From assembly GCA_016183945.1 (NCBI GenBank), contig JACPDP010000058.1, forward strand, positions 1 through 5,193: a stretch of 5,193 bases of DNA, in the 5' to 3' direction. The position numbers and the translations under genes were made by a program. The notes under the pieces were generated by a model. It was not told the origin of the DNA. It saw only the letters and a list, made by a program, of their open reading frames with translations, and searched no databases. The stretch is from Magnetospirillum sp. GTDB taxonomy: Bacteria; Pseudomonadota; Alphaproteobacteria; Rhodospirillales; Magnetospirillaceae. Below, piece after piece: positions 1 through 5,193 of this stretch. Position 1 is the stretch's first letter, and each line of letters opens with the position of its first letter.

Positions 1-15
1 CGCCCATGCTGGGCG
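1..15. other. Short perfect inverted repeat at the window edge
   Basis: CGCCCA and TGGGCG face each other across a 3-base loop (TGC). No T-run follows on either strand inside the window. It may be the end of a terminator or another structure belonging to whatever lies to the left, but the window edge hides the context. Confidence 0.3.
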
Positions 16-24
16 CACAATGGA

Positions 25-56
25 AAGGCCCCAAAACCGTCAGGTTTCAGGGCCTT
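25..56 (-). terminator. Hairpin terminator downstream of tRNA-Pro
   Basis: Two 14-base arms (25-38 and 43-56) pair completely, with two G-U wobbles, around a 4-base loop (39-42). The stem begins 4 nt after the encoded CCA of the tRNA gene. On the minus strand it ends in TT followed by TCC, so the T-tract is poor for a textbook intrinsic terminator. The length and near-perfect pairing still make transcript end formation, or 3' end processing of the tRNA precursor, the best reading. It probably also closes any read-through from the merR side. Confidence 0.72.
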
Positions 57-60
57 ATAA

Positions 61-137
61 TGGTCGGAGCGACAGGATTCGAACCTGCGACCCCCAGTCC
101 CCCAGACTGATGCGCTACCGGGCTGCGCTACGCTCCG
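61..137 (-). tRNA. tRNA-Pro, anticodon GGG
   Basis: The 77-nt gene folds into a full cloverleaf. The acceptor stem CGGAGCG/CGCTCCG has the C1-G72 pair and A73 that mark bacterial tRNA-Pro. The D arm is GCGC/GCGC with GG in its loop. The anticodon stem TCAGT/ACTGG has one T-G pair and encloses the loop CTGGGGG, giving anticodon GGG (positions 34-36) with G37, the usual TrmD methylation context. The variable loop is GGGTC, and the T arm GCAGG/CCTGT holds TTCGAAT. The 3' CCA is encoded (61-63). It reads CCC and CCU codons. It has its own strong promoter and a hairpin just downstream, so it looks like a single-tRNA transcription unit behind merR. Confidence 0.97.
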
Positions 138-203
138 ACCGTGGTCCCCCGGGTATCCCGCGGGAGGGTAGTGTTCACCGGCGGGGTGGCCGGCGAGGGG
201 CGC

Positions 204-232
204 ACTATACTCAGGCGCCCGACAGGATGCAA
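204..232 (-). promoter_or_regulatory. Sigma-70-type promoter of tRNA-Pro
   Basis: On the minus strand a -35 box TTGCAT (227-232), an exact 17-bp spacer and a -10 box TATAGT (204-209) lie about 67 bases upstream of the mature tRNA. Transcription would begin near 197. The bases just downstream of the -10 box are GCGCCCC, a G+C-rich discriminator of the kind found at stringently controlled stable RNA promoters. A 6-bp inverted repeat (198-203 with 215-220) brackets the -10 box. The promoter lies in the merR-tRNA gap, so the tRNA does not depend on read-through. Confidence 0.72.
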
Positions 233-262
233 CCGGCGTTTCCCGCCCGTCGCACAGTCTCG

Positions 263-793
263 TCACAGAGGCTGCAGCAGGGTGCGCAGGTCTTCCAGGT
301 CCTCGAGGATCCGACGCAGTTCGCGCCGGGCCGCCGGCGAGAAGGCGCGGTCGGCGGTGGTCAAGGGCGAAGGGGGCGACGGCGGCGACGGGGCGGCAAC
401 GAATCGCGGCTCCGCCTCCTCCGCCAAGGCCTCCTCCACCACGTCCACGTCGCCGTCGTCGGCCGTGTAGGGCAGCAGGTCGCGCACCGGCGCCGGCTCA
501 CGGGCGGCGGCGGTGGCCACGGCGCCCTCCTTGAGCAGCTTCTGCACGCCCTTGATGGTATAGCCTTCGCTGTACAGCAGGTCGCGGATGCGCTTCAACA
601 GCGCCACGTCGTCGGGCCGGTAGTAGCGCCGGCCGCCCCCGCGTTTCAGCGGCTTGACCTGGGGGAACTTGCCCTCCCAGAACCGAAGCACATGCTGGGG
701 GACGTCAAGCTCATCGGCGACTTCCGAAATGGTCCGGAAGGCCGCCTCGGACTTGCCGGAACGCCGGCCGAACAGCTCGCCGTCCTCAGCCAT
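263..793 (-). CDS. MerR-family transcriptional regulator
   Basis: The 176-residue protein carries an N-terminal MerR-type winged helix-turn-helix. The recognition segment is about residues 21-41 (ISEVADEL...VLRFWE), the wing has [11 protein letters not shown] (52-62), and helices run to about residue 90, including [10 protein letters not shown]. Residues about 96-150 form an Ala/Pro/acidic linker with a repeated SPPSPP stretch. Residues 153-175 form a predicted amphipathic helix ([14 protein letters not shown]), possibly for dimerisation. There is no cysteine anywhere, so it is not a thiol metal sensor like MerR or CueR, and no ligand domain is recognisable. It starts 6 nt after the ihfA stop with no clear Shine-Dalgarno sequence, which suggests translational coupling to ihfA. 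A MerR-type gene beside ihfA is, as I recall, common in alphaproteobacteria. Its targets are unknown to me. Confidence 0.92.
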   Translation of the reverse strand: MAEDGELFGRRSGKSEAAFRTISEVADELDVPQHVLRFWEGKFPQVKPLKRGGGRRYYRPDDVALLKRIRDLLYSEGYTIKGVQKLLKEGAVATAAAREPAPVRDLLPYTADDGDVDVVEEALAEEAEPRFVAAPSPPSPPSPLTTADRAFSPAARRELRRILEDLEDLRTLLQPL

Positions 794-799
794 GGCGGC

Positions 800-1120
800 C
801 TACGCCGCGCCGGTGCGGCGGACGCGCGGGCCGTCGTTGATGCGCTTCTTCAGCAGTTGCGACGGCCGGAACACCAGCACCCGGCGCGGCAGGATGGGCA
901 CCTCCTCGCCGGTCTTGGGATTGCGGCCGACGCGCTGGCCCTTGGCGCGCACCGAGAAGCTGCCGAACGAGGAAATCTTCACCGCCTCGCCGCGGGCCAG
1001 GGCACCGGAAATCTCGCCCAGCACCGCCTCCAGCAAGTCGGCGGACTCGTTGCGCGACAGCCCCACCTCCTGGTAGACGGCCTCGCTCAACTGCGCGCGG
1101 GTGATGGTGTTTTCCGACAT
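800..1120 (-). CDS. ihfA: Integration host factor subunit alpha
   Basis: The 106-residue protein belongs to the HU/IHF family. It would pair with IHF beta to bind and sharply bend DNA in transcription, replication and recombination. N-terminal helices (residues about 7-42) are followed by the family core [12 protein letters not shown] (48-58). The beta-arm signature [12 protein letters not shown] (65-76) contains Pro68, the residue placed to intercalate at the DNA kink. [12 protein letters not shown] closes the domain, and a short basic tail RVRRTGAA follows. Match to the alpha rather than beta subunit or HU rests on the [19 protein letters not shown] start and the fabH/merR context. The ATG has GAGGGG immediately upstream. 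A promoter and a possible IHF site lie in the gap to fabH. Confidence 0.96.
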   Translation of the reverse strand: MSENTITRAQLSEAVYQEVGLSRNESADLLEAVLGEISGALARGEAVKISSFGSFSVRAKGQRVGRNPKTGEEVPILPRRVLVFRPSQLLKKRINDGPRVRRTGAA

Positions 1121-1159
1121 GCCCCTCGAAGCCCCATCTATGAAGCGAATCCGGAGCCG

Positions 1160-1188
1160 ACCCTAGCCCCTTCCCATAAACCCGTCAA
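1160..1188 (-). promoter_or_regulatory. Sigma-70-type promoter of ihfA-merR
   Basis: In the fabH-ihfA gap the minus strand shows TTGACG (1183-1188), a 17-bp spacer and TAGGGT (1160-1165). Both boxes resemble vegetative promoters of alphaproteobacteria. Transcription would begin near 1153 and give an ihfA leader of roughly 33 nt. This would let ihfA and merR be expressed apart from plsX-fabH. Confidence 0.65.
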
Positions 1189-1201
1189 TATCAAAGGGAT
1201 G
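1189..1201 (+). promoter_or_regulatory. Candidate IHF binding site beside the ihfA promoter
   Basis: TATCAA-AGGG-ATG matches the IHF consensus WATCAA-N4-TTR at all specified positions but one (A in place of the first T of TTR). It directly abuts the -35 box of the ihfA promoter on its upstream side. IHF genes are autoregulated in E. coli, so a self-binding site here is reasonable, but short degenerate matches also arise by chance. Confidence 0.3.
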
Positions 1202-1219
1202 GCAGGCCGTTTTGCGGCG

Positions 1220-2194
1220 CTACATGCGGACCAGGCCGGCGCCCCAGGTGAAGCCGCCGCCCATGGCCTCCAGCAAAACCAGCTGGCCGTCGCGGATGCG
1301 GCCATCGGCCACCGCCTCGCACAGCGCCAGCGGCACCGACGCCGCCGAGGTGTTGGCGTGGCGCTCCACCGTCATCACCATGCGCTCCATGGGGAAGCCC
1401 AGCTTGCGGGCGGTGCCCTCGATGATGCGCTTGTTGGCCTGGTGCGGCACCACCCAGTCGATATCGGCCGGTGTGAGGTCGTTGGCCGACAGGGCCTCGC
1501 CCACCACCGTCGCCAGATTGGTGACCGCGTGGCGGAACACCTCCTTGCCTTCCATGCGCAGGAAGCCGGTGGTCTGCGTGGTCGACGGGCCGCCGTCCAC
1601 ATAGAGCAGGTCGTGATGACGACCGTCGGAATGCAAGTGAGTCGACAGGATGCCGCGATCCTCGCTGGTGCCCTTGCCGTGACCGGCGCGCAACACCACC
1701 GCCCCGGCCCCGTCGCCGAACAGCACGCAGGTACCGCGGTCGGTCCAGTCGAGGATGCGCGAGAACGTTTCGGCACCGATCACCAGCGCGGTGCGGGCCT
1801 GGCCGCTCTTGATGAAGTTGTCGGCCACCGACAGAGCGAAGATGAAGCCGGAACAGACCGCCTGCAGGTCGAAGGCGGCGCCGCCGACCATGCCGATCCG
1901 GCCCTGCACCTTGGCGGCGGTGGCGGGAAAGGTGTGATCGGGGGTGGCGGTGGCCAGCACCAGCAGATCGACCTCGGAGCCGTTGATGCCGGCGGAGTTC
2001 AGGGCGCGCTGGGCGGCGATGGTGGCGAGGTCGCCGGTGGTCTCGCCCTCGGCGGCCAAGTGGCGCTGGCGGATGCCGGACCGCTCGACGATCCATTCGT
2101 CGGAGGTGTCGACGCGACTGGCCAGTTCCTGGTTGGTAACCACGCGCTCCGGCAGGTAGGAACCGCAACCGACGATGTGAGATCTCAGAACCAT
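1220..2194 (-). CDS. fabH: 3-oxoacyl-ACP synthase III (KAS III)
   Basis: FabH condenses acetyl-CoA (or another short acyl-CoA) with malonyl-ACP to start type II fatty acid synthesis in the cytosol. From the ATG at 2194 the protein has 324 residues, the usual length. The thiolase fold is complete. The N-terminal [13 protein letters not shown] motif is present, and [14 protein letters not shown] is the CoA-binding region. The catalytic triad is Cys114 (in [11 protein letters not shown]), His251 (in VPHQANKRI) and Asn281 (in HANTSAAS). [10 protein letters not shown] (159-168) and the C-terminal [13 protein letters not shown] are also present. A GTG two codons upstream (2198-2200) overlaps the plsX stop as GTGA and is an alternative start. 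I prefer the ATG because GGGAAG lies 9 nt upstream of it. Either way it is coupled to plsX, whose acyl-phosphate product feeds phospholipid synthesis. Confidence 0.97.
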   Translation of the reverse strand: MVLRSHIVGCGSYLPERVVTNQELASRVDTSDEWIVERSGIRQRHLAAEGETTGDLATIAAQRALNSAGINGSEVDLLVLATATPDHTFPATAAKVQGRIGMVGGAAFDLQAVCSGFIFALSVADNFIKSGQARTALVIGAETFSRILDWTDRGTCVLFGDGAGAVVLRAGHGKGTSEDRGILSTHLHSDGRHHDLLYVDGGPSTTQTTGFLRMEGKEVFRHAVTNLATVVGEALSANDLTPADIDWVVPHQANKRIIEGTARKLGFPMERMVMTVERHANTSAASVPLALCEAVADGRIRDGQLVLLEAMGGGFTWGAGLVRM

Positions 2195-2196
2195 TG

Positions 2197-3252
2197 TCAC
2201 CGGCTTCCCGCCACGATTTGCGAAGAGCTCGGCTCGGCCGGATTCAGCCGTGCGAATTCCTTGCGGATACGATCATTGTAGCCGTGGCTGACCAAGTCGA
2301 CCGCCACGCCGATGGCATTGGCGAACCCGAAGGCGTCGGTGCCGCCATGGCTTTTCACCGCGATGCCGTTCAATCCCAGAAACATGGCGCCGTTGTAGCG
2401 CCGCGGATCGATGCGCACCTTCACCTTGGTCAGGGCATGCTGCGCGAACAGGTAGCCCACCTTGGCCAGCAGCGAGTTCTTGAACCCCTCGCGCAGCAGG
2501 GTGGAATACAGCCGCACCGTCCCCTCGGCGGTCTTGAGGGCGATGTTGCCCGTGAAACCGTCCGTCACCACCACGTCCACCGTGCCCTCACAGATGTCAT
2601 TGCCCTCGACGAAGCCGTGGAAGCGGATGGGCAGGCCGCTCTCGCGGATGCGGGTGGCGGCGGATTTCACCGCCTCGTTGCCCTTCAGTTCCTCGGCGCC
2701 GACGTTGAGGATACCGATGGTGGGGTTCTCCAAGCCGAGCACGGCGCGGGCGAACACCTCGCCCATCACGGCGAATTGGAACAGATTATTGGCGTCGCAA
2801 TCGACGTTGGCGCCGAGATCGAGCATCACCGTCTCGCCGCGCACCGTCGGGAACAGCCCGGCGATGGCGGGGCGGTCGATGCCCGGCAGGGTGCGCAGGA
2901 CGAATTTGGCGATCGCCATCAGCGCGCCGGTGTTGCCGGCCGAGACCACGCCGGCGGCCTCGCCCTTGTGCACGGCATCGACGGCCAGCCACATGCTGGA
3001 GCGGCGGCCACTGCGCAGCACCTGGCTGGGCTTGTCCTCGTTGGCCACCGCCTCGTCGGTGTGGCGGACGGTGCAGACGGCCTTCAGATGCGGCTGACGG
3101 TCAAGCAGCGCCTCCACCCGGGGGGCATCGCCGAACAGCAGGAAATGGACATGCGGTAGCCGCTCGTGGGCCAGCCGCACCCCGTCCACGACTATGCCCG
3201 GGGCGGCATCGCCCCCCATGGCGTCTATGGAGATGGTTACGGGTGCGCTCAA
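2197..3252 (-). CDS. plsX: Phosphate acyltransferase PlsX
   Basis: PlsX converts acyl-ACP and phosphate to acyl-phosphate, the donor used by PlsY for the first acylation of glycerol-3-phosphate. It is a peripheral protein at the inner membrane. The 351-residue length is normal. Family motifs appear in order: IDAMGGD (9-15), SAGNTGA (104-110), DLGANVD (145-151), [11 protein letters not shown] (183-193), FVEGNDI (214-220), VTDGFTGN (229-236) and a C-terminal KSHGG (300-304). The start is TTG at 3250-3252. An in-frame TGA lies seven codons upstream, and the next ATG (residue 12) would cut into IDAMGGD. GGGGGAG about 9 nt upstream is a good ribosome binding site for the TTG. It lies 32 nt behind rpmF and runs into fabH. 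Confidence 0.97.
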   Translation of the reverse strand: MSAPVTISIDAMGGDAAPGIVVDGVRLAHERLPHVHFLLFGDAPRVEALLDRQPHLKAVCTVRHTDEAVANEDKPSQVLRSGRRSSMWLAVDAVHKGEAAGVVSAGNTGALMAIAKFVLRTLPGIDRPAIAGLFPTVRGETVMLDLGANVDCDANNLFQFAVMGEVFARAVLGLENPTIGILNVGAEELKGNEAVKSAATRIRESGLPIRFHGFVEGNDICEGTVDVVVTDGFTGNIALKTAEGTVRLYSTLLREGFKNSLLAKVGYLFAQHALTKVKVRIDPRRYNGAMFLGLNGIAVKSHGGTDAFGFANAIGVAVDLVSHGYNDRIRKEFARLNPAEPSSSQIVAGSR

Positions 3253-3284
3253 CTGCCCGCGCTCCCCCTCTCAAATCGTGCGGA

Positions 3285-3473
3285 TCAGGCGCCGGCCTCG
3301 CCCTGGGCAACCACTTCGCGGCCGTCATAATGGCCACAGGAGCCGCACACATGGTGGGGCAGCTTAACCTCGCCACAATTCGGGCACTCGGTCCCGGTCT
3401 TGATGCTCAGCGCGTCATGGGCGCGGCGCATGTTCCGGCGGGACTTGGAGGTTTTCTTCTTGGGGACAGCCAT
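3285..3473 (-). CDS. rpmF: 50S ribosomal protein L32
   Basis: The 62-residue basic protein begins [22 protein letters not shown], the standard bL32 N-terminus that threads into the large ribosomal subunit. Two cysteine pairs, Cys30/Cys33 (CPNC) and Cys43/Cys46 (CGSC), make it the zinc-binding C+ form; many proteobacterial L32 proteins lack these residues. HYDGREVV is the usual C-terminal motif, followed by a short extension. It lies between DUF177 and plsX, a gene order kept widely in proteobacteria. A separate promoter precedes it. The Shine-Dalgarno sequence is weak (GAG about 8 nt before ATG). Confidence 0.97.
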   Translation of the reverse strand: MAVPKKKTSKSRRNMRRAHDALSIKTGTECPNCGEVKLPHHVCGSCGHYDGREVVAQGEAGA

Positions 3474-3514
3474 TTCGTTTACTCGCTCTCGGGCCCGGAT
3501 GGGGAAAGGGTGGT

Positions 3515-3543
3515 TTATTAGCCAAAAAGACCGTCGGGGGCAA
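3515..3543 (-). promoter_or_regulatory. Candidate promoter of rpmF-plsX-fabH
   Basis: On the minus strand TTGCCC (3538-3543), a 17-bp spacer and TAATAA (3515-3520) lie in the DUF177-rpmF gap. The start would be near 3508, leaving a leader of about 35 nt before the rpmF ATG. The -10 box sits in the only A+T-rich patch of the gap. The -35 box overlaps the 3' arm of the hairpin that follows the DUF177 gene. Confidence 0.55.
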
Positions 3544-3557
3544 GGGGATGCTTGCCC
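3538..3557 (-). terminator. Possible weak terminator or attenuator after DUF177
   Basis: GGGCAAG and CTTGCCC form a perfect 7-bp stem (3538-3544 with 3551-3557) around a 6-base loop, just after the DUF177 stop. On the minus strand a T5 run occurs, but only some 8 bases past the stem (3525-3529). That spacing argues against efficient intrinsic termination. It may lower read-through from DUF177 into rpmF. Confidence 0.3.
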
Positions 3558-3558
3558 T

Positions 3559-4083
3559 TCACCGCTTTTTTTCCCTCAAGCCGGCCAGCGCGGCGAAGGG
3601 GTTGCGACGCTCGGCGGCGGTATCGGGAGCCTCGGCCGGTGCTTCGAAGACGGCGCCGGGGGCCCGGGGAAACGGGTTCAGTTCCAGCGCCAACTGCTCG
3701 GCCACCGCCTCACCCATGTCGATGGTACCGTCGACGATGGCGTCGGGCGGATCGTCGCCCTCGAAGGTGAGCTCGACCTCGCCGTCGCCGTCGGCATCGT
3801 CAGGACCATAAGTCAATTCAACGGCCACGTCGAGGCTGGCGGCAACCGGCTGCAGGGTGACGACGCAGGACTGGACCACCTCGGCGGAAAGGCGGCCGGA
3901 CAGCCGCACCAATCCGCCGGACAGCAGCTTCAGGCGCAGCCGCGCGGACAGGCTCGACAGTTCCACGAGATCCAAACGTTCGGCCAGCGCCCGGCGTTCG
4001 GCCTCGTTCGCCTCGATCTCGAAATCGCTGCCGGCCGCCCCCAGCCGTTCGACGCGCACCGGGCGCGAGAATTCCACATCCAT
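3559..4083 (-). CDS. DUF177 (YceD-like) 23S rRNA accumulation protein
   Basis: From the ATG at 4083 the protein has 174 residues, typical for the family. Members such as E. coli YceD and plant DUF177 proteins are needed for normal 23S rRNA accumulation; the biochemical role is not settled. Visible family marks are the [13 protein letters not shown] stretch (about 39-51), the conserved Cys-containing segment [12 protein letters not shown] (69-80, Cys73), an acidic loop (94-113), the D-x-G-E-x-V-x-E-Q-L-x-L-x-L segment (122-135) and the C-terminal [14 protein letters not shown]. The ATG is favoured by GGAGGG 8 nt upstream and by the family N-terminus EFSRPVRVE. The frame remains open upstream inside the chaperone gene. 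The gap to the chaperone gene is 4 nt, and rpmF follows, the usual partner. Confidence 0.9.
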   Translation of the reverse strand: MDVEFSRPVRVERLGAAGSDFEIEANEAERRALAERLDLVELSSLSARLRLKLLSGGLVRLSGRLSAEVVQSCVVTLQPVAASLDVAVELTYGPDDADGDGEVELTFEGDDPPDAIVDGTIDMGEAVAEQLALELNPFPRAPGAVFEAPAEAPDTAAERRNPFAALAGLREKKR

Positions 4084-4087
4084 GCTC

Positions 4088-4627
4088 TCAACCCTCCACC
4101 GGGGCGAAATCCAGGCGCCCGTCCAGCAGCGCCGCCGCCTCCTGACCGTCCACATGGGCGAGTTGGCGGCGCAGATAGGCGGCCATGCCGGCAAGATGCT
4201 GGGGGGGCGCCGCCACCGTGCCGTAGAGGTTGCGGGCCAGGGCCGCCCGCAACTCGTCCTCGCCGGTGGCCAAGCCATGGTCATAGGCGGCGGCGCGGCC
4301 GTAGAAGGCCTTGGCCATGTCCTTGACCCTGTTGCCGACCCGAAGGTCGCTCACCCCCATTTCACGGAGGTTGTGGTCCATGTCGGCGAACATGGGATCG
4401 AACAAGGCCTGCGACAAGGCCTTGGCCTCGTCGCCCGGTACCGCCGCCAGCCGGCGCAGGACCAGGTGGGCGTGCAGCACGATCAGGTCGAAACGGCCAT
4501 CGACGCTGTCGGGCACGCCGAGGCCGGTATAGAGCTCGGGCCGGCGGGCGGCCTCGACAATGGCGGCGTAAAGGTCGAAGACGACGCGCTCGCGGCGGCG
4601 GCGTTCGCGGATACGGCGGAATGGCAT
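4088..4627 (-). CDS. Ubiquinol-cytochrome c chaperone (CBP3/UQCC1 family)
   Basis: The 179-residue protein matches the family of mitochondrial Cbp3/UQCC1, which assists cytochrome b and bc1 complex assembly. Bacterial members are presumed to act likewise at the inner membrane. A basic N-terminus (MPFRRIRERRRRERVVFDLY) is followed by helices with ARRPELYTGLGVPDSVDGRFDL (27-48) and LHAHLVLRRL (51-60). The family core is LFDPMFADMDHNLREMGVSDLRVGNRVKDMAKAFYGR in residues 75-111. There is no signal peptide or membrane helix. The frame continues upstream to 4729, but that extension lacks family features and crosses the promoter region, so the ATG at 4627 is preferred. A C7 run lies at 4201-4207. 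A bc1 chaperone implies aerobic or photosynthetic respiration through complex III. Confidence 0.88.
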   Translation of the reverse strand: MPFRRIRERRRRERVVFDLYAAIVEAARRPELYTGLGVPDSVDGRFDLIVLHAHLVLRRLAAVPGDEAKALSQALFDPMFADMDHNLREMGVSDLRVGNRVKDMAKAFYGRAAAYDHGLATGEDELRAALARNLYGTVAAPPQHLAGMAAYLRRQLAHVDGQEAAALLDGRLDFAPVEG

Positions 4628-4650
4628 GATGTCCAATCTCGAGGGCGACG

Positions 4651-4680
4651 TTGACAATTCGATGTGGGCGCGCGCAATGT
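4651..4680 (+). promoter_or_regulatory. Candidate promoter of the bamE-like gene
   Basis: A perfect -35 box TTGACA (4651-4656) is followed after 18 bp by CAATGT (4675-4680). The -10 match is weak but keeps the A at position 2 and T at position 6. The start would fall near 4687, about 50 nt before the bamE ATG. The -10 box lies in the left arm of the palindrome at 4675-4693. Confidence 0.45.
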
Positions 4681-4693
4681 TCTCCCAACATTG
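4675..4693. repeat. Perfect 7-bp inverted repeat between divergent genes
   Basis: CAATGTT (4675-4681) and AACATTG (4687-4693) are separated by CTCCC. The repeat is centred at 4684, midway between two -35-like elements on opposite strands. It has the size and symmetry of an operator for a dimeric regulator, and it contains the -10 candidates of both facing promoters. I do not recognise the motif as a known regulator's site. Confidence 0.6.
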
Positions 4694-4717
4694 GCCGCGC
4701 AAGGCCGCCCCCGTCAA
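4688..4717 (-). promoter_or_regulatory. Candidate promoter of the chaperone-DUF177 operon
   Basis: On the minus strand TTGACG (4712-4717) is followed after 18 bp by CAATGT (4688-4693). It mirrors the plus-strand promoter exactly in spacing and -10 sequence. The start would be near 4681, giving a leader of about 54 nt before the chaperone ATG. The -10 box is weak, so the call depends mostly on the -35 box, the position and the symmetry. Confidence 0.42.
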
Positions 4718-4737
4718 TGATTCCGGCATCGTTGCAC

Positions 4738-5193
4738 ATGAAGAACAGATTGCCTGCCATTCTCGCCGCCGCGGCCCTGGGCCTGGCGACCCAAGCCTGT
4801 ACCCCCAACGTCGACATGCGCGGCAATCTGCCCCATGCCGACCTCCTCTCCCAGGTGGCGGTGGGCAAGTCCACCCGCGACGACGTGCTTGGCCTGCTGG
4901 GCTCGCCGTCCACCGTCAACTCGTATGGTGAGGAGACCTGGAACTACATCTCGTCGCGCACCGAAAGCGTCGCCTTCTTCGCGCCCGAGACCAAGGAACG
5001 CAAGGTCATCAGCGTCGTCTTCAACCGTACCGGCGTGGTCAAGGAAATGACCACCAAGGGGTTGGAAGACGGCAAGGACCTGCAAATCGTCGATCGCGAG
5101 ACTCCCTCGGCCGGCAAGGAGCTGAACTTCCTGCAACAGATGGTCGGCAATGTCGGCCGCTTCTCCAAAGAGGGCAGCGGCGGCGGCATCGGC
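4738..5193 (+). CDS. bamE: BamE/SmpA/OmlA-family outer membrane lipoprotein (3' end outside window)
   Basis: The frame is open from ATG 4738 to the window end (152 codons, no stop), so the gene is partial here. Residues 1-20 form a lipoprotein signal peptide (MKNRLPAILAAAALGLATQA) ending at Cys21. The lipobox ATQA-C is unusual but allowed by the general pattern. Residue 22 is Thr, not Asp, consistent with transport to the outer membrane. The SmpA/OmlA domain covers about residues 35-115, with VAVGKSTRDDVLGLLGSPS (41-59), EETWNYIS (65-72) and KVISVVFNRTGVVKEM (89-104). BamE is an accessory subunit of the BAM complex that inserts beta-barrel proteins. A Gly/Ser-rich stretch begins at the cut end. 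An in-frame ATG at 4717 would add seven residues but spoil the normal Lys-rich signal start. No clear Shine-Dalgarno sequence precedes either start. Confidence 0.9.
   Translation, partial: MKNRLPAILAAAALGLATQACTPNVDMRGNLPHADLLSQVAVGKSTRDDVLGLLGSPSTVNSYGEETWNYISSRTESVAFFAPETKERKVISVVFNRTGVVKEMTTKGLEDGKDLQIVDRETPSAGKELNFLQQMVGNVGRFSKEGSGGGIG

Noticed and set aside
1207..1219. GCCG/CGGC mini-hairpin after the fabH stop as a terminator
   Set aside because: The stem is only 4 bp and has no following T-run, so it is too weak to support termination.
1191..2168. A 325-codon minus-strand frame overlapping fabH
   Set aside because: It is the neighbouring frame of fabH, extremely Arg/Gly/His-rich, and fabH has its full catalytic triad in the other frame.
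20..2281. A 753-codon open frame on the plus strand
   Set aside because: It runs antisense through the tRNA, merR, ihfA and fabH, all of which are clear. Its translation is compositionally biased (Arg/Gly/His/Gln-rich) without recognisable domains. It is a shadow frame of high-GC coding DNA.
2194..3159. A 321-codon open frame on the plus strand
   Set aside because: It lies entirely antisense to plsX, which shows all family motifs. The translation has no recognisable domain.
4084..4284. Upstream extension of DUF177 to an in-frame ATG at 4284
   Set aside because: The added 67 residues overlap the chaperone gene in another frame and lack family similarity. A good ribosome binding site precedes the ATG at 4083. 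The only way I see it being used is the frameshift raised in the findings.
3400..4326. A 308-codon open frame on the plus strand
   Set aside because: It is antisense across rpmF, DUF177 and part of the chaperone gene, with a low-complexity Pro/Arg tail. It has no family resemblance.
4675..4693. LexA box at the palindrome
   Set aside because: It contains GTTC, but the second half needed for the alphaproteobacterial GTTC-N7-GTTC motif is ATTG, and the symmetry axis does not fit that direct repeat.
4628..4729. 34-residue N-terminal extension of the chaperone
   Set aside because: It crosses the palindrome and promoter-like elements and has no family features. MPFRRIRERRRRE is a better N-terminus.

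Overview
This is a GC-rich chromosomal window from an alphaproteobacterium. Gene order, protein motifs and TTGACG/TAGGGT-type promoters fit the Rhodospirillales, plausibly a Magnetospirillum relative; the genus is a guess. Almost everything is housekeeping. I see no mobile element, CRISPR array or foreign island.

Layout, right to left on the minus strand: a cytochrome bc1 assembly chaperone gene (CBP3/UQCC1-like), a DUF177/YceD gene, rpmF (ribosomal protein L32), plsX, fabH, ihfA, a MerR-type regulator gene and a tRNA-Pro(GGG) gene ending in a strong hairpin. At the right edge a lipoprotein gene of the BamE/SmpA/OmlA family runs on the plus strand, divergent from the chaperone gene, and is cut by the window end. 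No gene-free stretch exceeds about 125 bases.

The cluster links ribosome formation (DUF177 for 23S rRNA accumulation, L32) with the start of phospholipid and fatty acid synthesis (PlsX makes acyl-phosphate, FabH starts acyl chains), as in the yceD-rpmF-plsX-fabH order of other proteobacteria. It then continues into nucleoid and gene control (IHF alpha and a cysteine-free MerR protein). Tight spacing suggests coupled pairs: chaperone/DUF177 (4 nt gap), plsX/fabH (2 nt gap or GTGA overlap) and ihfA/merR (6 nt gap). Candidate internal promoters precede rpmF, ihfA and the tRNA gene, so the run is probably several overlapping transcription units.

The most interesting structure is the intergenic region between the chaperone gene and bamE. 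Two promoter-like elements with equal 18-bp spacers face each other across a perfect 7-bp inverted repeat that holds both -10 candidates. Other points are a possible IHF site next to the ihfA promoter, a TTG start for plsX, a C7 run where a +1 shift would fuse the chaperone to DUF177, and a G+C-rich discriminator at the tRNA promoter. These are read by eye and are inferences.
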